Positions 26,134 through 38,815 of a stretch of DNA of 64,000 bases are shown in pieces. The DNA is from Corella eumyota (Eukaryota; Chordata; Ascidiacea; Phlebobranchia; Corellidae), in NCBI GenBank assembly GCA_963082875.1, contig OY720100.1:11804591-11868590 (forward strand). Direction: 5' to 3'. Within the stretch, counting starts at the first letter, position 1. The number at the start of each line of letters is the position of its first letter. The translations under genes and the position numbers were made by a program. Below the pieces are notes generated by a model that was given only the letters and a program-made list of their open reading frames with translations, was not told the origin of the DNA and did not search any database.

Positions 26134-29100
26134 TGCGGTTTGTTCTTGTCCTTTAAACTTAGCGTTTTAAAGGTTAATTAGTAATCAGCTGACAAAACAA
26201 CCCTAACCTAAAGGCAAAACAAAATATCTAGGAACTGTAAGTATCGGTAATGTTTTACTCGGTTTCGAACTATCAATTTTAAAATTAATAACTTAAATGA
26301 TGCATAGGCTATCCAAATGCATTTTTTTCTTAATATGCTAGCCTGTTGCAAAACAAGTCATTACCGTGCCTTGCGGCAAATCATCCTGTAGCTGTAGCTT
26401 CAGGAACTAATTAGCTTCGACTGTCGGCCTCTAATCTTTTAATCTGACACAATGTTAGGAAAGGGAGGCGATCAAATTGAACAGCGGACTTTGAGTGCAT
26501 AAAACCCGGTCACATACCTTTGCTGTCACCCGATATCTGTTTTCTCTCAAAGACTCTGAGAACCGTTGCTCGTAAATATTATCGAGCAAACGCATATCTG
26601 TTTGTGCGGCTTAGCGACAGATGAGTTTTCTAATTACAACTGCCCGTGTGGAAAAATACTAGGCAATAACAACTCTTCCAAAATTATTTAAAGTAGTAAT
26701 ATATTTTTAAAAACCGTCCTACATTTTTTCAAGGTGGTTAATATGAACACTTTCTTACGCTTATTTTTTATTTTATATATATCTTGACTGTAACATCTAC
26801 GCCGCGATCTAAATCAAAAAGCTAGCATCTCCTTAAATAAATTACCCCGAGTTTTGCGTATTTCGCCGCAACCTTTTTTCTTTAAGTCGATATTTTGACG
26901 TGTGCACCAACGGACTTTCTTAACATTGCACCGGCTTAATACTACGCTTGCGTAACTAACTTTTTTCGTGCTCAATAAGAGAAAAATTTCTGCCAAACGA
27001 TCTGATGAATTTTATGTTTATGCTCAAGTGCACGTTGCAATATGTTTATGTTTTTATGTGACTAAACACTTATTCCCCACCTGACTTTTATTACGTTATA
27101 CTTTCATCTGGTTTAAGTAAAGATTTGTCAAAAATATGATTTTAGCGAATATTGGTGACGTTCAGAACTTTATGAATAATTAATGATTTCTGTGAGTGTA
27201 AATGCTAACAATGTAGCAAGAACATCATTTTTCTCAATATATGGAAATACCGCAATAAACTTGACTATGGAGAAAATGGACCATGTAAAATATTGATCTA
27301 ATTAAAAATCGTAAGAAATTATTAGCGTATAGGTCAATCGAGTTTTGATGACGTCATATGACGTCACGGCCCAAGTAATCTGTTTACACGAAAAAAAGAT
27401 CAACCACTTAATACAAGTTACAACCGAGTCGTTACAAAGTGCAGGAACTTATTTTTATAAAAACGAAACCCCTCGTTAAGATTAATTCACCCGTAACTTC
27501 CATCTTAACCGAGTTAGGTACAGATTAAGAGGTCCATAAAACTCAAGTGGGACAAGTAGCGATCATTTTTGGGCAGCACGTGTCCTATTGCTATTAAGCC
27601 TCTTGCTTTGTAGTAACAAAGATATTTTATTAATGGAATTTCGCGGTTAAATTTTAGAATATGTTAATTATGCGGTTTTAACCAAATGGTGCATTGATTA
27701 CTTCAGGGCCAATCGATCTAATATCTGTCTGGTCGATATTAAATCAAATATCAACAATCAAGAAGTTAATTGCTTTTTGGTACCTATGCACCTTGAGTAA
27801 AAATAGAACTCATAACTGATTTCTGCCAACATTGCAAAAGGTTCTCATGCTTTTATCGCAAATTACAAGGCTATTAATATAAAAGAACATCGCTTTATGA
27901 ATCAGTTTAGCTACTTGGGCTGAGAATAAAAGCTCACAGGCGCCAGTTTGTACTTTGTTTCGTTTTGGAGTTAATTAGGAGACAAAAATCGGAACCCAGG
28001 ATGTTAGAAAAGATTTTGCGGGAAATAATCTCTCTTGATTTCGCCAATCACACCTAAAAATCCCGGCGTCAATTTTACCTAAAATTTGCATAAAATAAAT
28101 AAAAAATTAAATAAAGAAATGGGCACACAATTTTTTGTTATTTTATACCTAGAACTTTAGAGAAACGCCATATGAGTATATCATACCGTTCAGGTATATA
28201 TGCTGTTTAAAATCTAAACTATAATTGCATGAGAATAGAATGAAAATAATACACCATATATCTATTAAGTATTATGTGACTTATAAACGAATATGTATCA
28301 TATTTCTGACCGTTTGAACTAAGGGTTGGTATGCAGGGTACCACTTAATATTTAATATTAATAATATAGGGTTTAAATCTGTTGTGACTCAAATATATTT
28401 TAAGAATAAATAGGTTGTTAGGTTTAGCAACTGGCGCCTATGATTTTTATAAAAGGGTGGATTATAATTTATTTAATTTTTTAATTTGTAATATATGTCC
28501 TTCGCTTGTAAATGTATCCAAAGCCCACTTATCTTATGCAATTAGCCAGATTTTTGTATACATATATTTTTTGTATATTTTACAAACTAAGAGATGTATA
28601 ATCTGTAAAGGAGAGATACTCTTAGCATTTATTTGTAAAGTTATACAATTTTAAATTTATTTATTCTTACACTCTGCTTCCCTCTTGCGGTCTTAATGAA
28701 AAAGCATTAGTAAACAATTACTTATTTTATTTACTTGAATTAAGTGAATCTTTTGTAATATATTGAGTAAATTAATTTTATTTCGGAACTGATTTATTTA
28801 GATCTGGAAAACTCTGTCATACTAAAAATCGAATTAAACAAACTAAGTATAAGAGACTGTTGTTTTTAGAATACGCCTTGCTTGTAGTTTCGTGTTTCTT
28901 GACTCATTACGTTAATTTATTCTTAAAACTTTAAACAGCAATTGCAACGTTTAAGTAGGTCAGAAAAACAACTAAAACTGACTAACTGTGACTGACTGAT
29001 AAAAACTAATTTAAATTTAAAGATGGAAAACCTTCGAAGAAATAGTAGCCAAAAACAATTTTTAAAAACCTACTTTTACCTTCACATAAAGGGACGTAAT

Positions 29101-30800
29101 AAAGTATTTTAAAAAGTTGTAGGATTTACTCTTAAATGTTGTATTATTGCTAAACTGAAATTATAAAGCTAAAATTTGTTCGCTGTATTGTTATCTCTTA
29201 AATACTTTGACTAATTGCATTATTTCTTTTTGGACATATGCCAATAACTTGGTCTATTATTAAATCTTAAACAAATAAACCCATTGAATTAAACTTAGGT
29301 AAATTTGAACTTAAAGTTTTGATAAGAAATAATAATATATTATCTTATTAAACCAAACCTTAACAAATAAATTATGTGTACTCATAAAACTAAACCTTTA
29401 GTAAATATGCTTTAATAAAAAAATGCAAGTGTGCTAATTTATTTGTTCCTTATACAATATTTTTTAGGGAAATAATTTTATATAAAAAATTACTCATGCA
29501 GTTCAATGTCCAATGTAATTATTATTTATTATATTTACAAAGTAAATCTTATTTATTTGAAATTAAAAATATGAATGTTGGTCCACTTAATTAAAGGTAA
29601 AATAAAACAATTTTAAGGATGGAATGTAAACACGTGACATGCGATAACAATATAAAGGTATAGTATTGTTACAAGACATTTACCATAGGTCATAAAGAAC
29701 TATTTCTTTTTTATGTTTTGCAAAATCATAAATATAGAAATTAGTATATGACATAAACAATGCAAGAATATTACTAAACATATCATTAAAGTCCGGGCAA
29801 ATTTTGTTGCGAGATGTTACGAAATATTTTATTTTTGATTGTTTATTTTTTAAATATTGTAAATACATTTTTTAAAGGGGATAAAGTGGTGTTTCAGTTC
29901 AATAGTTTTGATTAAAGAAACTTTTACGTTGCAAAAGTTTTAATAGACGTTCAAACATTCAATTTCAAGTGTATATTTAATGTAATTTCTCTTTTGAGGA
30001 AGTAAGTTTATTTTTTTATGTTTAAAACACTTATTATTAAATTGACTATTCTTTTTTATTGAGTAATGCACATTTTTACATAGGATAGTAAGTAGCTAGA
30101 CACTTCGGGCCAAGGTTTTTGTTTAAAACAGCGGAGAGTTCGCACTTAATAAATGCGGACAATTTTTTTTTGTATATTCATTTCTAAATAATCTTTTTAA
30201 GTAAAATAAGCAGTAAATTGATAATTTTTTAAAATATAATATTTTTACATTCCTAAGACTTAAAAATTCTACACCACGCTGCCTGTCAAATTTCTAGGCC
30301 TACCTAAGTTAATTAAAATTAAAAAATTTAAATTAAGGTTTAATTTTTTTTCAGGCTAGTGTGGAATTAAGGACTGCGCATTTTTTTCCATAAAAACCTT
30401 AAAAAATGGAACTTACAAAGTTGGGTGAAATTTAAACTTAAACTCAAATACAAAAGAACAACTTCAAACAATTTAGTCAGATTTCAAAGTAAAAAACTCA
30501 ACAAATAAAATTTTAACTCAACTTGCTTAAGCCCAACAAAATGTAAGTAAGATATTTTTACTAAAATATTTAAGTAAAGATTTCAATAGAAATTAGAAAA
30601 AAATAAACAAAAACTTTTGCAATATTTGTTTTTTTATGCATCATACTAGGTTCACAACGTATTTATAATTTTCAAAATGTGCTTATAGTGCGTTAAAAGT
30701 ATTTGAGTGTTGTAATGCGATTTTTGAAATTCATATGTTATGTGGCCAGTTGTTTTTACCAAATTTAATTAAAAATAAAAAAATATTTTTTTTGTAGATA
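26134..30800. other. Gene-free upstream region of the SLCO gene
   Basis: No exon-like open frames with family similarity. The first about 1.5 kb upstream of the SLCO start (26134-27600) is somewhat GC-richer, with CRE sites at 27349-27366, and is the likely promoter/enhancer zone. Beyond about 28 kb the sequence is plain AT-rich DNA with chance short frames. I see no tRNA, rRNA or clear transposon here. Confidence 0.45.
27349..27366. promoter_or_regulatory. Tandem pair of perfect CREs upstream of SLCO
   Basis: Two complete TGACGTCA palindromes (27349-27356 and 27359-27366) have starts 10 bp apart, about one helical turn. They lie about 1.2 kb upstream of the SLCO start codon. This phasing is typical of cooperative CREB/ATF sites. 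Confidence 0.5.
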
Positions 30801-30859
30801 TACGTAAAAAAGACGAAGCCCTTCTTAGAACAAAAGTTAAATTTATAAATTTTTTGCCT

Positions 30860-31860
30860 AAGTTAATCTAACTTGACCTATATCGGTACCATATAACATT
30901 GGTCGAAATATTCTTGCAAAAAAATTAAAATTTTTAAGTTGAATTTCAATCATATCAGTCAAAACACATTGACCCAAATAGCGTATTTATGAAAAAAAAA
31001 TTAATATTCAATAAAGTTATAACATATTTAAGGAATTTTTGCTAAATTTCAAAACTGGAAATTAAGCGTTTTATTAGATGCGCATTGACCTAACTAATAT
31101 ACTAAAAAAAAATTTGCGAAACTATTAAGTAAAACAAAAGTAAGAGATATTTTTTTATTTGCTTAAATTGATCTCATTTGCATTATATTGGTGACATATA
31201 ACATCGGTTAAAAATTTTTTTTTAGGTCAAGGAAGGTCAATTAAAGAAAACAAAAAATCTCCAACTTTTTTTCTACTTAATATATTCGCCCATTTTTTTT
31301 ATCTAGTATGTTAGTTAAATCAATGCGCATCTAGTTAAAATCTTAATTTTGAGTTTGAAAATTTATCAAAAATTTGATAAATGTGTCATTACTTTATTGA
31401 ATATTAACATTTTTTAATAATATTTTATAAATACGCTATTTAGGTCAATGCCTTTTGATTGGTATAATTAAAATTCGATTTAAAAATTTTAATTTAAAAA
31501 AAAAATTTACCCATGTCACCAATATAGGTCAAGTCAGGTCAATTTAGGCAAATAAAAAATTTCTCTTACTTTTGTGTTACTTAATGTAGTATGTTTTTTT
31601 GACTAGTGTTATATGGTACCAATATAAGTTAATTAAGGTCAAATTGAAATAAATAAAATATATCTCTAACTTTTTTTCTACTAAATATTCTCGCAAATTT
31701 CTTTACCTTGTATGTTAGTTAGGTCACTGCGCATCTTGTTAAAACGCTAAAAATTTGGTAAATGTGTCATAACTTTATTAAATATTAACATTTTTTGATA
31801 ATTTTTTAAATAAATTTAATTTTTGAAATTTAAAGTATAACAAAGTTAAACCGATTTTAT
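30860..31860. repeat. Degenerate foldback repeat related to the 0.31-kb satellite
   Basis: The left part (about 30868-31200) reads as the reverse complement of the right part: ACCTATATCGGTACCATATAAC near 30877 mirrors GTTATATGGTACCAATATAAG near 31608. The right part has two direct units (about 31205-31520 and 31620-31830) with TATGTTAGTTAAATCAATGC and TATGTTAGTTAGGTCACTGC followed by GCATCT. These correspond to AATGTTAGTTAGGCCAATGC followed by GCGTCT in the main satellite, and both are followed by the TTTCATAA / AATATTAA segment. Divergence is much higher than inside the main array, so these are old relatives. Confidence 0.8.
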
Positions 31861-31906
31861 TCTCACGTATAGTCAGTGTTCAGGATCTCTATGTTATGAT
31901 TTATAT

Positions 31907-32131
31907 TGTAACAAATAGCGTTATCACTTAATTTGCCTTTAAATTAATGATTGGTCTGCACCCGCTGATAAGGGCGTCACGGGATTGATTTAAGTTTGAG
32001 AGCAGGCTGAACGGTGGTAGTATTCGGGTGACAAGTTTGTGAACGTTTTGTATGTGTATCTTTTCGATATAACAAACTATAAATTATAATACGGCTAATG
32101 GTACGAAAAAATAAAAGACTCAAACGTTACA
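31907..32131 (+). repeat. 5' LTR of the Ty3/Gypsy-type fossil
   Basis: 225 bp, TG...CA ends, about 98% identical to the 3' LTR. It contains an AATAAA-type signal close to its end. Confidence 0.93.
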
Positions 32132-33481
32132 TTGGAGATTCTGCCGAGATCGTGTAAAATATTAAATTGAAATGTATTGTGCAACTTCAAGTGAAATTGG
32201 CGCACCTGAAGAATACTATAATGGAAATGAAAGCATTAGCCGATGCGACGATCTAGTAACCTATGATGATTTAGAAGAAATTAAAAAGGAAATTGAAATT
32301 AAAGTCATGGTTAAAGTGATGGATACCTTTGAAAATATGAAGAAACAGTTTGAAAAATTACAGGAAGATTTACAGCTGTTTAAGGAATGGAAAAATAAAC
32401 AAGAAAGTGTAAAAAATAAAAATGAAGTAGAGCTTTCTTTGTTAAAGACCACAATGTCACTATCAATTAATGATTTAAGGACAGAAAGTTTAAAATTGAT
32501 TAAATCATATGCTGTTGGTAATGAAAAAAAACAAAATAAAATTCAAGAAGACACTGCAAAGAAAGTTAGTCACCCTGAAGAGAAAATCGTTTTGCCAAAC
32601 TTCAATAGGCCTACGGGTAAAAAGGACAAAACAGATAACAACTCCCGGAAGAAAAAAAAAATGATCGAAACAGAAATGAAAAATAATCCGAAAATAGTGC
32701 ACATACGAAGAATAATTGCAACGCCACAAAAAATTCCTCTGCAGACGCCAAGCCTAACTCGTAAAGAACAAAATCTGGACAAAGATATAAAAGACATTGT
32801 TTATTGGAAGAACGCCGTTTTAAAAAGACCAAGTTTAAATACGTTTTGCTATGGCTCATTGAGCAAAACCGCTTATTCCTATTATCAACAATGGGACAGC
32901 CTTACACTGCATGATGGTATATTATATAGAAGATAGATTTCACCCTACAATCAATTTGAAACTTATCAATTGATTGTCCCACGATCCCTTCAACAATCTG
33001 CATTGAACTTTACCATTAAAAATTATCATACGCCTAGAATGGCGCTAAAACATCTGCACAGAAGGTACTACTGGTATTTTAGTAGGTCCGACGTGCTTAA
33101 ATTGTTAAGAGCAGAAAATTTTACTGTGGAAGAAGAAAAAATTAATTTCAATCACAACGTGAACTCATACAAATGTTTTTTTAATGGTAAAAATGTATGG
33201 CTAAGACAATTTGGGGATAAGCCTTGCGGTCCATATAAAGTAGTTAAACGTATTAACGATATAACATATTTAATCCGATCTGTCAAGTTTATGTCTTACC
33301 ACATAGTTAGAGACATCAGGTTAATTAAATTTCATGAATTACTTGGCAAATCTTATTAGTATTAACTTTAAACGTATAATGTTCTGTATCCTCTGATTTA
33401 TTATTAATGTTTACCGCTTTTATATTTACTGTGTATGTTTTTGTTATATTGTAAAGCATTTCTTCATCGGGAAGGGAGGAA

Positions 33482-33706
33482 TGTAACAAATAGCGTTATC
33501 ACTTAATTTGCCTTTAAATTAATGATTGGTCTGCACCCGCTGATAAGGGCGTCACGGGATTGATTTAAGTTTGAGAGCAGGCTGAACGGTGGTAGTATTC
33601 GGGTGACAAGTTTGTGAACGTTTTGTATGTGTATCTTTTCGATATAATAAACTATAAATTATAATACGGCTAATGGTACAAAAGAATAAAAGACTCGAAC
33701 GTTACA
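33482..33706 (+). repeat. 3' LTR of the Ty3/Gypsy-type fossil
   Basis: 225 bp, TG...CA ends, directly preceded by a purine-rich tract as expected for plus-strand priming. It is followed by the ATAT target duplication. Confidence 0.93.
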
Positions 33707-33794
33707 ATATATAGGCAGAAATGTGGGTTTTCTGCAAGCGCCATGGTGGCGTTGTGGTTAGGTTGTTTTCTTTTTTAAAAAGAAAACAATTTAA

Positions 33795-33866
33795 AGCCGA
33801 CGATGATAGCTCAGTGGTTCGATCAAAGAGCTTGCAACTATGTGGTAGCAAGCTGGAATCTCAACA
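33795..33866 (+). repeat. tRNA-like (SINE head) segment, plus strand
   Basis: GATAGCTCAGTGGTTCGATC carries a near-perfect pol III A-box (TAGCTCAGTGGT). About 35 bp later TAGCAAGCTGGAATCTC is a degenerate B-box. It lies inside the left half of the foldback element and is not a functional tRNA. Confidence 0.5.
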
Positions 33867-34114
33867 AACAGTTGAAAGTTAAAAATATTTTATGTCCAGG
33901 ATTTGCTGCTCTCTTAAGCGGCCAATTAAGTAAAGCAGGAAAAAATCACCTTTAAAGCGATTTTTTTAAAAAGAAAATCAGTTTTAGAAAAAATTTTGTT
34001 TAGATTTTTTTTTGTTTAGATTAACCTTTAATTTACACTGATTGGTCACGTGACGAATCAGCGCACTAATTAGTTCCGCTTGATTGAGCGGTAAAATTTT
34101 AACACAAAAAGTTG

Positions 34115-34200
34115 AACCCTTTGTTCGAAATCGAACCTACTACCTCATAGATTGTAGTCGCACGATTGTATCTCTACGCTAACGTAGTCCACTTATGAGA
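34115..34200 (-). repeat. tRNA-like (SINE head) segment, minus strand
   Basis: Read on the minus strand, TTAGCGTAGAGATACAATCG (A-box-like) is followed by GTAGTAGGTTCGATTTCGAA, which carries a good B-box (GGTTCGATTTC). It faces the plus-strand copy at 33795-33866. A weaker third head at about 34295-34355 (minus) reads GGTGGCGTAGTGCTCAAG. Confidence 0.5.
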
Positions 34201-34387
34201 GTGGCATTTAATTGATATTCATTTAACTGAATTTGCAATATTTAATACTTTTACATTGCTACCTTAGCTATTACAAAACTTTTAAAATTGTTCTTATTTG
34301 TATTTGATCCCAGCAAATATAAATGGAGTGTCTAACGACTTGAGCACTACGCCACCATGACGCTTGCAGAAAACACACATTTCTGCT

Positions 34388-34730
34388 ATGTATAAACCAT
34401 AACAAAAATATCCCGAAGATCGCCTTTACGTAAAAATAAAACAGTTTTAACTTTTGTTCTACTTTGAATTTTTTTTAAATGTCTCTTTGTTGATCATAAA
34501 TGTTGTATTTTTAAAAGATTTTTATAGTTTTTTTGTTATAATTCATACAGATTGTTAAAAAATATATAGGCAAATAAGTATTAGCAAGTTTTTTGGGAGT
34601 TATGGTTTTAATATTACATTGCGAAGTAATTTTGACGAAAAAATACTTTTTTATTAAATATTTTTTATTTCAAGATGGTAAAATACACAACGCGGTTTTC
34701 GTATAACTTGTGATAGGTTTCCGCATATTT
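34388..34730. other. AT-rich spacer
   Basis: No gene or clear repeat boundary. It lies between the foldback element and the long tandem units. Confidence 0.4.
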
Positions 34731-34734
34731 ATGG

Positions 34735-36719
<1,985 letters not shown>

Positions 36720-38399
36720 ACATATTGTTATTGTCCGTATATTTATTATTATTTTTATTTTTATTCTTACTAATCCGAATTTTGAAATCGAATAACTTTT
36801 GATTTTGTGTATATAAATTTTTAAAATTTTAGTATGTTGTTTATTATCATATTGTGTTTCAATCCTCCTATTTTGATAATTTAAGTATTATTAATTAGTA
36901 ATTAATAGGTTTTTGTTTATTAAAATTTAGAGATCGTTATTAAGTTTTCAAATTTTGGTCAGTTATATATCATAATATTAATAACTCGAAAATGGATTAA
37001 AAATTTAATTATTGTTTGTTTATTATATTTAAATTCTTGTTTGTTTATTAAAAATAAAAGTTTAATATTAGGCATTTAAAATTTAATATAATGTATTTTA
37101 TAATATTTGTAATTAAAATACATGTTTAAAAAATAATTTTTGGTCGTTTATTTTATTTAAATGCTTGTTTATTTATTAAAAATCAAAAATTAATTTTTGG
37201 AATTTAAAATTTAGTATAATGTATATCCTGATATTACCAACATAAAACTGGGTTGAAAAATTAATTTTATTTGTATAATATACTTAAATGCTTGTTTGTT
37301 TATTAAAAATCAAAGATATGTAATATTCTTAGTTAAGGTGTATGCATATTTTTTTTTATTTATAAAAAACTTATGCTAAACATAATCAAATAATTTTGAA
37401 CCATATTTTATTTATCAAATAAATCTAGTTATTGTTTTTATTCTTTCTAGTCAGAATTTTGAAAGGCGATAACTTTTGTTCTTTAAAACTAAAAGTTCTT
37501 AATTTTTAGTATGTTTGTTATTATCCCAACAAATCGCAAACCTCCTATTTACGACATTTAATTATCACTAATTACTAATTAATAGGTGTTTGTTTATTAA
37601 AATTTAAAGGTTGTTATTAATTTTTTAAATCTTGGTCAATTGTATATTATGATATTACTAACTCAAAAATAAATTAAAATTTTAATTTTTATCACTAATT
37701 ACTTAATAATAGGTGTTTGTTTATTAAATGTAAAGGTTGTTATTATTTTTTTTAATTTTTGTCAATTGTATATCATGATATTAGTAACTCAAAAACGAAT
37801 TTAATTTTTGTCACTAATTACTAATTAATAGGTGTTTGTTTATTTAAATTTAAAGATTGTTATTAGGTTTTTAAATTTTGGTAGGTTTTATCTTATAATA
37901 TTTATAATTCGAAAATAAATTAAAAAATAATTCTTGTTTGTTTTTTTATATTTAAATGCTGGTTTGTTCATTAAAACTTAAAATTCGACATTAAGCATTA
38001 AAAATTTGGTATGATGTATTTTATAATATAAGTAATTAAAAAACATATTAGAAAAATAATTTTCGTTTATTTATCATATTTAAATGCTTGTTTATTTAAT
38101 AAAAATCAATTTTAAGAATTTAAAATTTACTATAATTTACATCCTAATATCACCAACTTAAAACTGGGTTAAATATTAGTTTGTGTTTGTATTATATATA
38201 TAAATGCTTGTTCGTTTTTTTAAAATCAAAGGTTTGTAATATTCTTAGTTAATGTTTATGTATATCTTTTTTTATTTATAAAAATTTATGTTAAAATTAA
38301 TCAAATATTTTCGAATCATATTTTATTTATAAAATAAATCTAGTTTTTTTATTATTACAAGTGCTTACTTAAGATATGTATACAATTTTGCATCATTGA

Positions 38400-38475
38400 A
38401 AGGTCGTGGAAGTTAGCTCAGTGCGAAAGGCCCACAACTCTCAGTACTGAGTTCCGAGGTTTAGTTCCCAACTTA
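38400..38475 (+). repeat. tRNA-like (SINE head) segment at the satellite edge
   Basis: GAAGTTAGCTCAGTGCGAAA provides an A-box (TTAGCTCAGTGCG). GAGGTTTAGTTCCCAAC provides a B-box-like GGTTTAGTTCCC at about the correct spacing (around 40 bp). It does not form a full tRNA, so it is a SINE-type head. A CACGTGACC box follows at about 38541. Confidence 0.5.
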
Positions 38476-38617
38476 GACTCCTCAAAATAATCAACTTACC
38501 AATTTTTTGTATTTTGCGTACATAGGGCCGGTCATATGATCACGTGACCTAGCACACTAGTAAAAAAGTTTTAAAATTTTTTTTTTTTTTAAATTAAAAG
38601 ATAACTATACCAATAAA

Positions 38618-38815
38618 ACCGCACTGTTCTAACAGCCGTGTTTGCAAAATTTTTTTAGCAAACATTAATATTTCCGAGAGTTATGACAAATTTATGACAT
38701 TGATTTTTAAATTTTTTTACAACTGTTTTGGTATAACTAATGCTCAAGATAAAGAAATTTTCGAAAATAATTAAAAGAACAAAAAAACATTTTTTTATTT
38801 CGCGTACATTGAATT
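38618..38815 (-). repeat. Single inverted satellite monomer at the array edge
   Basis: The plus strand reads AACCGCACTGTTCTAACAGC, then CCGTGTTTGCAAAAT, AACATTAATATTT and TAACTAATGCTCAAGATAAA. These match the reverse complement of the satellite (AACCGCACAGGTCC, CCGTGTTTACAAAAT, AATATTAATATT, TAACTAACATTCAAGATAAA). It is more diverged than the monomers of the array and abuts the first direct monomer. Confidence 0.8.

Larger units (their letters stand above)
31907..33706 (+). mobile_element. Broken Ty3/Gypsy-type LTR retrotransposon fossil
   Basis: An 1800-bp element bounded by two 225-bp LTRs (31907-32131, 33482-33706) that begin TGTAAC and end GTTACA. ATAT on both sides (31903-31906, 33707-33710) looks like a 4-bp target duplication. 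A candidate primer-binding site, TTGGAGATTCTGCC, follows the first LTR and a purine tract (GGGAAGGGAGGA) precedes the second. Parts seen are a Lys-rich, coiled-coil-like gag-type segment, a piece resembling the integrase N-terminal region and a piece resembling the integrase C-terminal region. Protease, reverse transcriptase and RNase H are not seen. It is broken, with at least two or three breaks including large internal loss. The LTRs differ at 4 of 225 positions (about 98% identical), so insertion was recent relative to its surroundings. Confidence 0.88.
33712..34387. mobile_element. Foldback/MITE-like element with tRNA-like modules
   Basis: The left end (from 33714, GGCAGAAATGTGGGTTTTCT) and the reverse complement of the right end (34343-34387) match at about 39 of 44 positions. 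Each arm contains its own small hairpin (GCAGAAA..TTTCTGC). The interior, about 590 bp, has no coding frame. It holds tRNA-promoter-like segments on both strands and a CACGTGAC box at about 34047. No transposase is present, so any mobility would be borrowed. No convincing target duplication was found, partly because the LTR fossil sits against its left end. Confidence 0.7.

Noticed and set aside
28415-28654. 79-residue frame in the gene-free region
   Set aside because: AT-rich composition, no domain, no splice partners and no conserved motif seen.
29680-29868. 62-residue minus-strand frame
   Set aside because: A chance frame in AT-rich DNA.
32261-32859. Several minus-strand frames inside the LTR fossil
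   Set aside because: Phe/Ser-rich shadows of the Lys-rich gag-like segment on the other strand.
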